Source of the DNA: Eubacteriales bacterium
GTDB taxonomy: Bacteria > Bacillota > Clostridia > Oscillospirales > Butyricicoccaceae
Assembly: GCA_030524285.1 (NCBI GenBank)
Contig: JAUNGQ010000008.1
Span: 28,979 to 92,978 of the forward strand
Length of the DNA stretch: 64,000 nucleotides
Direction: 5' to 3'
The position numbers and the translations under genes were made by a program. Below, in pieces: positions 33,434-42,604 of this stretch; the stretch's first letter is position 1, and each line of letters begins with the position of its first letter. The notes below the pieces were generated by a model that saw only the letters and a program-made list of their open reading frames with translations, had not been told where the DNA came from and made no database searches.

Positions 33434-34069
33434 ATGAAACTCGTTTTACTCGGCGCTCCGGGCGCTGGTAAGGGTACGCTGGCAGCATATCTCATCGAAA
33501 AGATGGGTATCCCGTCGGTATCCACCGGCAATATGCTCCGTGAGGCGATTAAGAATCAGACCGAGCTTGGTCTGAGCGCAAAGAAGTATATGGACGCTGG
33601 TGACCTTGTTCCGGATGAGGTTGTCATCGGACTCATCAAGGATCGTCTGGCACAGGCTGACTGTGTGAACGGCTGTATTCTTGACGGCTTCCCGCGCAAC
33701 ATTCCTCAGGCTGAGGCATTGGAAAAAGTTGTTCCGATGGATTGTGCACTCTCTCTGGAAATTCCGGATGAGACTATCGTTAACCGCATGAGCGGCAGAC
33801 GTGTTTGCCTGTCCTGTGGCGCAACCTACAATGTCAACAGCGAAGCTATGGCTCCGAAGCAGGAGGGTATCTGCGACAGCTGCGGCGATAAGATCGTAAT
33901 CCGCAAGGATGACGCTCCGGAAACCGTACTGGCACGTCTGAAAACCTACCATGAGCAGACAGAGCCGGTGAAGGGCTTCTATGCAAATCTGGGCAAGCTG
34001 AAGAGCATCGAAATTGATAATGATTTCGAAAAGACCAAGAAGCTTGCATGTGAAGCACTGGGGATTTAA
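33434..34069 (+). CDS. adk: Adenylate kinase, zinc-binding lid
   Basis: Balances ATP, ADP and AMP in the cytoplasm. P-loop GAPGAGKGT at residues 8-16. The lid carries Cys125-X2-Cys128 and Cys147-X2-Cys150, the structural zinc site common in Gram-positive enzymes. DGFPRNIPQAEAL contributes the AMP-binding region. 211 residues. Its own promoter at 33388-33416 can uncouple it from the ribosomal genes upstream. Confidence 0.98.
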   Translation: MKLVLLGAPGAGKGTLAAYLIEKMGIPSVSTGNMLREAIKNQTELGLSAKKYMDAGDLVPDEVVIGLIKDRLAQADCVNGCILDGFPRNIPQAEALEKVVPMDCALSLEIPDETIVNRMSGRRVCLSCGATYNVNSEAMAPKQEGICDSCGDKIVIRKDDAPETVLARLKTYHEQTEPVKGFYANLGKLKSIEIDNDFEKTKKLACEALGI

Positions 34070-34074
34070 ACGAG

Positions 34075-34842
34075 ATGATCAGACTTAAATCCAAGACAGA
34101 ATTGGAATTTATGCGTCAGGCAGGACGAATTACCGCAGCGGCACGCGCCGCTGCGGCTCGTGCTGTCCGGCCAGGGGTCACCACAGGCGAAATCGATAAA
34201 ATCGTACGGAGAACCATAGAGAAGGCGGGGGCGAAGCCCTCTTTCCTCGGTTATGGGGGGTTCCCGGGAAGCGCCTGTGTTTCGATCAACGATGAAGTCA
34301 TCCATGGCATCCCCTCGCGATCCCGTGTCATTCACGAGGGAGATATTGTCAAAGTGGACGTCGGTGCCTATATCAACGGCTTCCACGGCGACTGTGCCTG
34401 CACCATTCCCTGCGGAGAGGTGTCGGAAGAGGCAAGACGGCTTATCGAAGTGACCCGACAGAGCTTCTATGAGGGCATCAGGTTTGCCCGTAAGGGCAAT
34501 CGTATATCAGACATTTCCCATGCCATTCAAACCTATGTTGAGGCGCAGGGTTTTTCTCTTGTGCGCGACTACGTTGGACATGGTGTAGGCGCTAATCTGC
34601 ACGAAGATCCGGAGGTACCAAACTTCGGACAGCCAGGACACGGCGTGCGGCTTCAGCCGGGAATGACCTTAGCCATTGAGCCTATGGTTAATGTAGGTGT
34701 GTATGAGGTAAAAGTTTTGTCTGACGGCTGGACTGTCAAGACAAAGGATGGCAAACTTTCTGCACACTATGAGAATTCTATCGCAATCACCGAGGGAGAT
34801 CCGGTGATCCTGACTCTCCCTGAGGACGGAGAAAACTGGTGA
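34075..34842 (+). CDS. map: Methionine aminopeptidase, type I
   Basis: Removes the initiator methionine from new proteins. Pita-bread fold with metal ligands in KVDVGAYINGFHGDCACT (two Asp), the His in VGHGVGANLHEDPEVPNFG and Glu in LAIEPMVN; 255 residues. Starts five bases after adk with only a weak GGGGA site, suggesting coupling to adk translation. Type Ia, with no zinc-finger extension. Confidence 0.98.
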   Translation: MIRLKSKTELEFMRQAGRITAAARAAAARAVRPGVTTGEIDKIVRRTIEKAGAKPSFLGYGGFPGSACVSINDEVIHGIPSRSRVIHEGDIVKVDVGAYINGFHGDCACTIPCGEVSEEARRLIEVTRQSFYEGIRFARKGNRISDISHAIQTYVEAQGFSLVRDYVGHGVGANLHEDPEVPNFGQPGHGVRLQPGMTLAIEPMVNVGVYEVKVLSDGWTVKTKDGKLSAHYENSIAITEGDPVILTLPEDGENW

Positions 34843-34986
34843 GGGCGGAATTCTGAGAGCAACCCACATTATTTGAAACAATCCCGCTGCGGCTGCGGAC
34901 AGGCGATGCTGCGCCTGACCATTTAAGCGGGGGCCTGGCAAATGAATGCAGGGCCGTAGACTTTCTGACATTGGAGGAAAATTGAG
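34843..34986 (+). other. Gap between map and infA with a hairpin
   Basis: CAGGCG at 34900-34905 pairs with CGCCTG at 34912-34917. No gene is seen; the KOW-domain gene found here in B. subtilis is absent. Confidence 0.5.
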
Positions 34987-35401
<415 letters not shown>

Positions 35402-35435
35402 TTCCCAGTCAACCACACAGGAGGTGCGTTAATAA

Positions 35436-35801
35436 ATGGCAAGAATTGCCGGTGTAGACCTTCCGAGAGAAAAGCGCGTAGAAATTGGCCTGACCTACGT
35501 CTACGGCATCGGCCGGAAGCTGTCCAATGAGATTTTGAACAAGGCTGGTATCAATCCGGATACCCGTGTTAAGGATCTGACCGAAGCAGAAGAAATCAAG
35601 CTGCGTGAGGTTATCCATGATTATACTGTAGAGGGCGATCTGCGCCGTGAAGTTGCGCTGAATATCAAGCGCCTGGTAGAAATCGGCTCTTATCGTGGTG
35701 TTCGCCACAGAAGAGGCCTGCCGGTTCGCGGTCAGCGTACCAAGACCAACGCTCGTACTCGCAAGGGCCCGAAGAAGACCATTGCGAACAAGAAGAAGTA
35801 A
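35436..35801 (+). CDS. rpsM: 30S ribosomal protein S13
   Basis: Head protein contacting P-site tRNA and the L5 bridge. 121 residues, with [19 protein letters not shown] at the start and a basic tail ([14 protein letters not shown]) reaching the P site. Confidence 0.99.
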   Translation: MARIAGVDLPREKRVEIGLTYVYGIGRKLSNEILNKAGINPDTRVKDLTEAEEIKLREVIHDYTVEGDLRREVALNIKRLVEIGSYRGVRHRRGLPVRGQRTKTNARTRKGPKKTIANKKK

Positions 35802-35817
35802 GGAGGCGTACTGAAAA

Positions 35818-36219
35818 ATGGCTAAGGCACAGAAGAAGGGCGCCGTTTCTCGTAAGCGCCGCGTAAGCAAGAATATCGAAAAGGGTGCGGCTCATATCCG
35901 TTCCTCCTTTAACAATACCATCGTAACCATCAGCGATCTGAATGGCAATGCGATTTCCTGGGCATCCGCTGGCGAAATGGGCTTCCGTGGTTCCCGTAAG
36001 TCCACTCCGTTTGCTGCACAGACTGCTGCTGAGACCGCTGCAAAGGCTGCAATGGAGCATGGCCTGAAGACTGTTGAAGTCTACGTAAAGGGCCCGGGTT
36101 CCGGTCGTGAGGCTGCTATCCGTGCACTGCAGGCAACCGGTCTGGAAGTAACCATGATCAAGGATGTTACCCCCATCCCGCACAATGGCTGCCGTCCGCC
36201 GAAGAGAAGAAGAGTTTAA
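35818..36219 (+). CDS. rpsK: 30S ribosomal protein S11
   Basis: Platform protein near the E-site mRNA. 133 residues, with [20 protein letters not shown] and [19 protein letters not shown]. Confidence 0.99.
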   Translation: MAKAQKKGAVSRKRRVSKNIEKGAAHIRSSFNNTIVTISDLNGNAISWASAGEMGFRGSRKSTPFAAQTAAETAAKAAMEHGLKTVEVYVKGPGSGREAAIRALQATGLEVTMIKDVTPIPHNGCRPPKRRRV

Positions 36220-36237
36220 TAAGGAGGATACAGACCT

Positions 36238-36831
36238 ATGGCTAAGAACACACAGCCGATCCTGAAGCGCTGCAAGACTCTGGGCATTTCTCCGGCAGTT
36301 CTGGGCGTTTCCAAGCAGACCAATAGAAATCCGAAGCAGTCCAGAAGAAAGCAGTCTGAATACGCTACCCAGCTGAATGAAAAGCAGAAGGTTAAGTTTA
36401 TTTATGGCGTTCTGGAGAAGCAGTTTAGAAGATATTACGAGAAGGCTGAAAAGATGGAAGGTAAGGCTGGTGAAAACCTGCTGATCCTCCTGGAGACACG
36501 TCTGGATAACGTAGTATTCCGTCTGGGCTTTGCTAAGACCCGCCGTGAGGCTCGTCAGCTGACTTCCCATGGTCATTTTACTGTAAATGGCAAGAAGGTA
36601 GATATCGCATCTTACCGCGTAAAGCCGGGCGATGTCGTTGCAGTTTGCGAAAAGTCCCGTTCCAGCGCAAAGTTCAAGGCTCTGGTAGAGGAGCTGGGCG
36701 CTACTTCCTGCCCGAAGTGGCTGGAGAAGGAAAAGGACAGCTTTGAAGGTAAGGTAATCGCAATGCCGCAGCGCGATGATATCGACTACGAAGTTGCTGA
36801 GCATCTCATCGTCGAGTTGTACTCCAAGTAA
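36238..36831 (+). CDS. rpsD: 30S ribosomal protein S4, zinc-free form
   Basis: Nucleates 30S assembly and in several bacteria represses its own mRNA. 197 residues; the S4 RNA-binding domain is LETRLDNVVFRLGFAKTRRE. The N-terminus lacks the four-Cys zinc knuckle (only Cys12), so this is the C-minus form, unlike the zinc-type S14, L24 and L36 nearby. Confidence 0.98.
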   Translation: MAKNTQPILKRCKTLGISPAVLGVSKQTNRNPKQSRRKQSEYATQLNEKQKVKFIYGVLEKQFRRYYEKAEKMEGKAGENLLILLETRLDNVVFRLGFAKTRREARQLTSHGHFTVNGKKVDIASYRVKPGDVVAVCEKSRSSAKFKALVEELGATSCPKWLEKEKDSFEGKVIAMPQRDDIDYEVAEHLIVELYSK

Positions 36832-36891
36832 GATTTGCCCTCATTTGTTTGTTTTATTATTTCGCCGACTGATAAGGAGGGTATCATTTAA

Positions 36892-37839
36892 ATGATCGAA
36901 ATTGAAAAGCCCCGTATAGACTGCGAAAACCTTGCAGAAGATGGTTCCTACGGCAAGTTTGTCGTTGAGCCGCTGGAGCGCGGATACGGAACCACGCTCG
37001 GAAATTCCCTTCGCCGCATCCTGCTGTCGTCCCTTCCGGGTACGGCTGCCAGCAGCATTAAAATTGCCGGCGTACAGCATGAATTCTCCACGATTCCTGG
37101 CGTAAAGGAAGATGTTACGGAAATCGTGCTGAATGTCAAGGGCATCATTGCGAAGCTTTACTGTGACGGTCCGAAGACTGTATACATCGAAGCAAGTGGA
37201 GAAGGTACTGTTACCGCTGGTGATATTCACACGGATGGTGAAGTGGAGATCCTCAACCCGGAGCTGCATATTGCAACTCTGATGAGTGATGCGCGTCTGT
37301 CCATGGAAATCACACTGACCAACGGACGCGGTTATGTTTCCGCAGAGCGCAACAAGCAGTATCAGACTGCAATTGGTGTTATCCCGGTTGACTCGATTTA
37401 TACGCCTGTCTATAAGGTAAATTACACAGTTGAAAATACTCGTGTCGGCAATATGACCGATTATGACAAGCTCACACTGGAGGTATGGACTGACCGCACC
37501 ATTACTGCTAAGGATGCAGTTTCTCTGGGTGCCAAGGTTCTGACTGACCATCTGTCCCTGTTTGTTGACCTCTCTGAGGAAATCGGTTCTCATTCCACTG
37601 TTGTTGAGAAGGCTGAGACACAGCATGATAAGGTTCTTGAGATGACGATTGAAGAGCTGGATCTTTCCGTGCGTTCCTTCAACTGCCTCAAGCGTGCCGG
37701 TATCAACACAGTAGAAGACCTCATCAACACCTCTGAAGACGACATGATGAAGGTTCGTAACCTTGGCAAGAAGTCTCTGGAGGAGGTTATCTTCAAGCTC
37801 GATGCAATGGGACTGTCCCTTGCAAAGAACGAAGATTAA
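36892..37839 (+). CDS. rpoA: RNA polymerase alpha subunit
   Basis: Scaffold of RNA polymerase assembly. N-terminal dimerisation domain with [20 protein letters not shown]-terminal domain [20 protein letters not shown], which binds UP elements and activators. 315 residues, normal length. A TAAGGAGG site precedes the ATG. Confidence 0.99.
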   Translation: MIEIEKPRIDCENLAEDGSYGKFVVEPLERGYGTTLGNSLRRILLSSLPGTAASSIKIAGVQHEFSTIPGVKEDVTEIVLNVKGIIAKLYCDGPKTVYIEASGEGTVTAGDIHTDGEVEILNPELHIATLMSDARLSMEITLTNGRGYVSAERNKQYQTAIGVIPVDSIYTPVYKVNYTVENTRVGNMTDYDKLTLEVWTDRTITAKDAVSLGAKVLTDHLSLFVDLSEEIGSHSTVVEKAETQHDKVLEMTIEELDLSVRSFNCLKRAGINTVEDLINTSEDDMMKVRNLGKKSLEEVIFKLDAMGLSLAKNED

Positions 37840-37932
37840 GTGAAACCCAACCACACCGCGGCGCTCGGCGATCTGTTTCGCCGGGCATCCCGCAAGGAAT
37901 AGATAGACCTGTACCAAAGGAGGTATTTTCTC

Positions 37933-38274
37933 ATGGCTGGAAACCGTAAACTCGGCAGAACCACTGACCATAGAATGGCAATGCTCAGAGCAATGGTAAC
38001 CTTCCTGCTGGAGAACGGCAGAATTGAAACCACCGTTGCTAGAGCCAGAGAAGTTCGTCCTCTCGCAGAGAAGATGATTACTCTCGGTAAGAAGAACACC
38101 CTCGCTACCCGCCGCCAGGCAGCAGCTTTTATTACTAAGAAGGAAGTTGAAGCTAAGGTATTTGGCGAGCTGGCTGAGAAGTATGCAGACCGCAACGGCG
38201 GCTACACCCGTATCGTAAAGATCGGCCCGCGTCGTGGCGATGCAGCTGAAATGGCTATCATTGAGCTGGTGTAA
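37933..38274 (+). CDS. rplQ: 50S ribosomal protein L17
   Basis: Tunnel-exit protein; 113 residues starting with [20 protein letters not shown]. Last gene of the ribosomal run, followed by a strong terminator at 38296-38340. Confidence 0.99.
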   Translation: MAGNRKLGRTTDHRMAMLRAMVTFLLENGRIETTVARAREVRPLAEKMITLGKKNTLATRRQAAAFITKKEVEAKVFGELAEKYADRNGGYTRIVKIGPRRGDAAEMAIIELV

Positions 38275-38295
38275 TTGACTTTTATCAATGATCTT

Positions 38296-38340
38296 AAAAG
38301 GGGATTGTTTCGAGCGCATGCTATCGGAACAATCCCTTTT
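38296..38340 (+). terminator. Terminator of the ribosomal-protein run
   Basis: AAAAGGG-G-ATTGTTTCGA at 38296-38313 pairs with TCGGAACAATCCCTTTT at 38324-38340. Its 3' arm is also the 5' arm of another perfect hairpin (38334-38344 with 38350-38360), so the two cannot form together. Confidence 0.8.
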
Positions 38341-38360
38341 CCCGTACGTCGGGAAAAGGG
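38334..38360 (+). other. Second hairpin competing with the rplQ terminator
   Basis: CCCTTTTCCCG at 38334-38344 and CGGGAAAAGGG at 38350-38360 form a perfect 11-bp stem around TACGT, sharing bases 38334-38340 with the terminator arm. Confidence 0.65.
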
Positions 38361-38399
38361 ACCGCTATTACGGGATCGGAAATTTTGGCATATTGATGA

Positions 38400-38428
38400 T
38401 TGAAAGACAGATTTACCGGTGCTATAAT
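38400..38428 (+). promoter_or_regulatory. Promoter of the flippase gene
   Basis: TTGAAA at 38400-38405 and TATAAT at 38423-38428, 17 bases apart, 41 bases before the ATG at 38470. Confidence 0.75.
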
Positions 38429-38469
38429 CGTTACAATAATGAATCATAAGAAAGTTAGGAATATAAAAT

Positions 38470-39894
38470 ATGGCGCAAAACAGATATAAAAAGCTGATGG
38501 GCAATACCATTATTTTTGCCATCGGTACATTTTCTTCCAAAGTACTTGTTTTCCTGATGCTGCCGTTTTATACCAACATCCTCAGCACAGGCGAATATGG
38601 TACAGTTGACGCTTTGATTAATGTAGGCCAGCTGATGATCCCGATTGCTTCCGTTGGCATTAACAATGCGGTTATCCGCTTCGGTCTGGAAAATGATTCG
38701 GATAAAAAGAGCGTATTCAGCAGCGGTCTGTATACCATATTGATCGGTTTTATCTGTCTGGCCGTGGTATCGCCGATCCTGCGGCTCTGTATGGACTTTA
38801 TGGCAGGCTATACCATTGCAGTACTTGCTTTTGTGCTGGCATCCAGTCTGCGGACGTTGTGCATCCAGTTTGCACTGAGTATGGGCTACAACAAAATGTA
38901 TGCAGCCAATGGTATTGGCAATACCTTCCTTAATGTTATTTTGAACATTCTTCTTTTGCCGCATTTCCGCGTCATGGGTTATTTGATGGCGAACATTATT
39001 TCTGACCTTGTGCTTGGTCTTGTGATGTTTATGCTGGCAAAGGAATACAACTATTTCCTGCCGCCGTTCAGCAAGAGAATGGACCGAAAATTGTCCAAGC
39101 GGATGCGCCAGTATGCACTGCCGCTGGTACCGCAGACAGTATGCCAGTGGATCATCAATATGTCTGACCGCTATCTGATTATCTGGTTTATCAGCACGGA
39201 GGCAAATGGACTGTATGCAGCAGCAAATAAGATTCCCAATATTCTGCTGATTGTGGCAAATCTGTTCGCAGATGCATGGCAGATTTCTGCTGTCAAGGAG
39301 AGCGATCCGAAGGAGCAAGTAGACTTTTTCAGCAAGGTGCTTGGTGCGTATTCTTCAATCGCGTTTATTGGCAGCTCTGGTCTGATTATGGTTTCCAAGT
39401 TTGTCATGACCTTCATGGTAGGCAAGGACTTCTTTATTTCATGGCGTTTTATTCCGATTTTGACGCTTGCAACAACCTTTGGTTTACTGTCTACGTTCCT
39501 GGCAAGCGTATATATGCTCAAGCTCAAAAGCAAGAACTCCATGGTAACGACGATGATCTGTGCAGCAGTGAATATTGTACTCAACTGTATCCTGATTCGT
39601 TGGATGGGCAAAATCAGTCCGTTCTACGGTGCAATGGGTGCAGGCATTGCTACGTTTATCAGCTACCTTGTATTGTTCTTGATCCGCGCATTCAATACGC
39701 AGAAATACCTGAAAATTCGCTGGAACATTCAGAAGACGGTTCTCAGTATTGTGATTTTGTTTACACAGGCTTTAATTATGACAATTCAGGCACCGTTATG
39801 GTATATTTTTGTACCGGCACTGTTTGTAATACTGTTTATTATCAATGCACGTGAGATTTTACTGTCGGTCAATAGGCTGCTGCGCCGTGGTTAA
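38470..39894 (+). CDS. Polysaccharide flippase, Wzx/MOP type
   Basis: Integral membrane protein of the MOP flippase superfamily that moves lipid-linked glycans across the membrane. The N-terminus IFAIGTFSSKVLVFLMLPFY and the next TNILSTGEYGTVDALIN are the standard signature of the polysaccharide-biosynthesis branch; about fourteen hydrophobic segments over 474 residues. TTAGGA at 38455-38460 is a modest ribosome binding site. It is a single gene between two housekeeping operons, with no glycosyltransferases nearby, so the glycan it handles is unknown; spore cortex MurJ/SpoVB types are less likely by its N-terminus. Confidence 0.87.
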   Translation: MAQNRYKKLMGNTIIFAIGTFSSKVLVFLMLPFYTNILSTGEYGTVDALINVGQLMIPIASVGINNAVIRFGLENDSDKKSVFSSGLYTILIGFICLAVVSPILRLCMDFMAGYTIAVLAFVLASSLRTLCIQFALSMGYNKMYAANGIGNTFLNVILNILLLPHFRVMGYLMANIISDLVLGLVMFMLAKEYNYFLPPFSKRMDRKLSKRMRQYALPLVPQTVCQWIINMSDRYLIIWFISTEANGLYAAANKIPNILLIVANLFADAWQISAVKESDPKEQVDFFSKVLGAYSSIAFIGSSGLIMVSKFVMTFMVGKDFFISWRFIPILTLATTFGLLSTFLASVYMLKLKSKNSMVTTMICAAVNIVLNCILIRWMGKISPFYGAMGAGIATFISYLVLFLIRAFNTQKYLKIRWNIQKTVLSIVILFTQALIMTIQAPLWYIFVPALFVILFIINAREILLSVNRLLRRG

Positions 39895-39897
39895 GTC

Positions 39898-40020
39898 AAA
39901 AGCCTCCCCCAAATGCGGGGACCTGTTTCAGAATGACCTGCATCAGGGTCCGGGTTTGGTCAAAGTATTTTACATTTCCTCTTTTTGGCTCCCTCTCTGA
40001 GGAAACTGACTGAGGGAGTG
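39898..40020. repeat. Fragments of the GC-rich hairpin repeat family
   Basis: Two pieces lie here. GTTTCAGAATGACCTGCATC at 39929 onward is shared with GTTTCAGAATAACCTGCACC in the element near 55771. GGCTCCCTCTCTGAGG at 39987-40002 with TGACTGAGGGAG following matches a short derivative of the element ends at 48382 and 55583. Confidence 0.6.
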
Positions 40021-40054
40021 AAAATTGATTTCCGTGTAAATAGTAAAGTTTTAC

Positions 40055-40083
40055 TTGCATAAGCTTTGTCTGCGTGCTATAAT
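40055..40083 (+). promoter_or_regulatory. Promoter of the rimP-nusA-infB operon
   Basis: TTGCAT at 40055-40060 and TATAAT at 40078-40083, 17 bases apart. The leader of about 120 bases contains the hairpin GAGTGGG-GAAA-CCCACTC near 40118-40135, just behind an AAGGAGAG that no reading frame uses. Confidence 0.75.
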
Positions 40084-40211
40084 AATATTTGTTAGTGTAA
40101 GAATTATCATCCAAGGAGAGTGGGGAAACCCACTCTTTCTTATTGCTGTGGAGGCAGCGGCAACCTGTAGGAATAAATCTGCCATGCTTCCCAAAGGTTA
40201 CGGAGGTAAAA

Positions 40212-40676
40212 ATGACGGCAAAAGAAGTCTGTAAGCGCGTATGGGACATCAGCGAACCGTTCGCAAAGGAAATGGGCGTTTCCCTTTGGGATGTCACATT
40301 TGAAAAGGAAGGTGGACAGTATATGCTGACCATCACCATTGATCGTGCAGGACATACGGATATTGATGACTGCGAAAAGCTGTCCCGTTATGTTGATCCA
40401 TTCCTGGATGGAAAGGAATTTGTATCCCTGCCGCCATATACGCTTTGCGTTTCTTCGGCAGGTCTGACCCGCAGGCTCAAGCGCCCGGAACATTTTGAAG
40501 CGTTTATGGGCAGCGAGGTAGAGGTAAAATTCTATGGTCCGGTAAATGGCAGTAAAATGGCAGTCGGTATCCTCAGGGACTATGACGAGGGCTGTGTCAC
40601 ACTGGAAGAGGATGGCAACGTAACTGTTTATGAGCCAAAGGATATTGCAGCGGTCCGTCTGTCCGTAACAATTTAA
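40212..40676 (+). CDS. rimP: Ribosome maturation factor RimP
   Basis: Assists 30S maturation, acting on the S12 region. 154 residues; the ATG at 40212 with GGAGG at 40202-40206 is chosen over upstream in-frame starts. FAKEMGVSLWDVTFEKEG and the C-terminal KDIAAVRLSVTI fit the two-domain family. First gene of the nusA-infB operon. Confidence 0.95.
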   Translation: MTAKEVCKRVWDISEPFAKEMGVSLWDVTFEKEGGQYMLTITIDRAGHTDIDDCEKLSRYVDPFLDGKEFVSLPPYTLCVSSAGLTRRLKRPEHFEAFMGSEVEVKFYGPVNGSKMAVGILRDYDEGCVTLEEDGNVTVYEPKDIAAVRLSVTI

Positions 40677-40750
40677 ATGATTGAATCGTCTTCTCATTCA
40701 GGTATGGCGCCTTGCCGTACCGCACACAATAAGGAGTGAATACCAAAAAA

Positions 40751-41857
40751 ATGAACGCAGAATTTTTTGCAGCACTGGAACAGCTGGAAAAAGAAAAAGG
40801 AATCCCGGTTGATTATATGCTCGATCGCGTATGTCAGGCACTGCTGACCGCGTATAAAAAGGATAACGACGGTTTGAAGTGTGACAACGTTTATGTTGAA
40901 CCGGACATGGAGGAACGTTCCATCCATATGTATGTTTCCAAGGAAGTTGTTGACGAGGCGGAAGACCCGCTGACAGAAATTTCCCTTGCAGATGCAAAGC
41001 TGATCAGCCCGCGCGTATCACTGGGCGACCATGTACGTGTTGACGTTGAAACAAAGAAGTTCGGACGCATTGCTGCTCAGGCGGCAAAACAGGTCATTAT
41101 TCAGGGTATCCGTGAGTCCGAGCGCGGCATGGTATATAACGAATATAGCTCCCGTGAGCACGAGATCCTGAGCGCAGTGGTCAGCCGTATTGATCCGCGC
41201 ACAGAGAATATCATTCTGGAAATGGTCAGCGATGGCGAGAAGACGGAAGCAGTCCTTTCCAGAAACGAGCAGGTGCCAGGTGAAAATCTGACCGAAGGAC
41301 AGCGCATCAAGGTTTTTGTTGTTGAGGTACGTAAGGGTACCCATGGCCCACAGGTTCTGATTTCCCGCACGCATCCGGGTCTGGTCAAGCGTCTGTTCGA
41401 GCTTGAAGTTCCGGAAATCCATGACGGCATTGTTGAGATCAAGTCGATTGCACGTGAAGCAGGTAACCGCACCAAGATTGCAGTTATGACGCATGACGAG
41501 AAGGTTGATCCGATCGGCGCTTGTGTCGGCCCGCGCGGTTCCCGCGTTGGCAGCATTGTCAGCGAGCTGTCCGGTGAAAAAATTGATATCATCAAGTATT
41601 CCGAAGATACTGCAACCTTTGTTTCCGAAGCGCTCAGCCCGGCGGATGTACTCAGTGCAGTGATGCTGCCGGATGGCAAGAGCTGTCGTGTTACCGTACC
41701 GGATGATCAGCTGTCACTGGCAATTGGTAAGGAAGGACAGAATGCACGTCTGGCTGCAAAGCTGACAGGCTGCAAGATTGATATCGGTTCGGAAAGCGCT
41801 GCAAAGCAGGAGGCTGCTGCGGCTGATGATGAACTGCTTGCAGACGAAGAGGTTTAA
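40751..41857 (+). CDS. nusA: Transcription elongation factor NusA
   Basis: Binds RNA polymerase and nascent RNA and modulates pausing, termination and antitermination. N-terminal polymerase-binding domain, an S1 domain, then two KH domains (DPIGACVGPRGSRVGSIV and SLAIGKEGQNARLAAKLTG). 368 residues, the short Gram-positive form without C-terminal acidic repeats. The ATG at 40751 gives the family start NAEFFAALEQLEKEKGI, but AAGGAG lies 14 bases away; the GTG at 40736 overlaps that site and is unlikely. Confidence 0.97.
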   Translation: MNAEFFAALEQLEKEKGIPVDYMLDRVCQALLTAYKKDNDGLKCDNVYVEPDMEERSIHMYVSKEVVDEAEDPLTEISLADAKLISPRVSLGDHVRVDVETKKFGRIAAQAAKQVIIQGIRESERGMVYNEYSSREHEILSAVVSRIDPRTENIILEMVSDGEKTEAVLSRNEQVPGENLTEGQRIKVFVVEVRKGTHGPQVLISRTHPGLVKRLFELEVPEIHDGIVEIKSIAREAGNRTKIAVMTHDEKVDPIGACVGPRGSRVGSIVSELSGEKIDIIKYSEDTATFVSEALSPADVLSAVMLPDGKSCRVTVPDDQLSLAIGKEGQNARLAAKLTGCKIDIGSESAAKQEAAAADDELLADEEV

Positions 41858-41871
41858 GGAGGTACGGCACG

Positions 41872-42147
41872 GTGCAGAAAAAAAAGATTCCGATGCGCCA
41901 GTGTGTCGGTTGCCGGGAAATGAAGCAAAAGCGGGAATTAATCCGTGTGGTTCGTTCACCGGAAGGAGAAATCAGTCTGGATTTCCGCGGGAAGAACCCG
42001 GGACGTGGTGCATATATCTGCCCGGATCCCGCCTGCCTTGCAAAGGCAAAGAAGAAAAATGCACTCGGAAACGCATTTCACTGCCAAATACCGGATGAAG
42101 TATATGACCAACTGTGTGAGCAGATGGGGAGTAGTGGCGATGCATGA
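41872..42147 (+). CDS. rnpM: RNase P modulator RnpM (YlxR)
   Basis: Small RNA-binding protein of the DUF448 family, shown in B. subtilis to bind RNase P RNA and modulate its activity. MRQCVGCREMKQKRELIRVV and NPGRGAYICPDPACLAKAKK are the defining motifs. GTG start at 41872, with GGAGG at 41858-41862 9 bases upstream. 91 residues. Its stop overlaps the L7Ae gene. Confidence 0.93.
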   Translation: MQKKKIPMRQCVGCREMKQKRELIRVVRSPEGEISLDFRGKNPGRGAYICPDPACLAKAKKKNALGNAFHCQIPDEVYDQLCEQMGSSGDA

Positions 42148-42604
42148 GATTTTGAGCTTGCTGGGGCTGTGCTTTCGCGCTGGAAAGCTGGTAAGCGGTG
42201 ATGATGCCGTAGCTGATACGGTTGCAGCAGGTAATGTACGGCTGATTGTACTGGCAACAGATGCCGGAACGAATATCACCAAACGTGCCGCACAGTACGC
42301 CGGAGAAAAGGGAATCCCAACACTTCGGCTGGCAGACAGCGCACGGGAGCTTGGCTGGGCATTGGGCCGAAAGGCAACTGCAATCTGCTGTATCACTGAT
42401 ATTGGCTTTGCCGCAGCTGCTGCGGATAAGGCAGCGGCAGCAGATGAGCAGTATGCTGGACTGGCACAGCAGCTGAATGAGAAAAAAAAGCGCATTGTGT
42501 CCCGCCGCGGTATGAAAAAGCCGCATAAAAAGTCCGTACGGAAGCAACCGTCCGGCGGCATGAAACAGTCAACCTATACGAAACGTGGAGGTGAACGCGC
42601 ATGA
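42140..42604 (+). CDS. L7Ae-family RNA-binding protein, YlxQ-like
   Basis: Kink-turn-binding protein of the L7Ae/L30e family. The ATG at 42140 ([19 protein letters not shown]) has GGGGAG 8 bases upstream. [19 protein letters not shown] is the core motif. The 154-residue product has an added basic C-terminal tail of about 50 residues ([18 protein letters not shown]), so it is longer than the 100-residue YlxQ of B. subtilis. It overlaps rnpM by 8 bases and infB by 4. Confidence 0.9.
   Translation: MHEILSLLGLCFRAGKLVSGDDAVADTVAAGNVRLIVLATDAGTNITKRAAQYAGEKGIPTLRLADSARELGWALGRKATAICCITDIGFAAAAADKAAAADEQYAGLAQQLNEKKKRIVSRRGMKKPHKKSVRKQPSGGMKQSTYTKRGGERA

Noticed and set aside
36841-38319. 492-codon open frame on the minus strand
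   Set aside because: It lies fully opposite rpoA and rplQ, which are certain, and its protein has no family likeness. GC-rich third positions of the sense genes keep stop codons out of the opposite frame.
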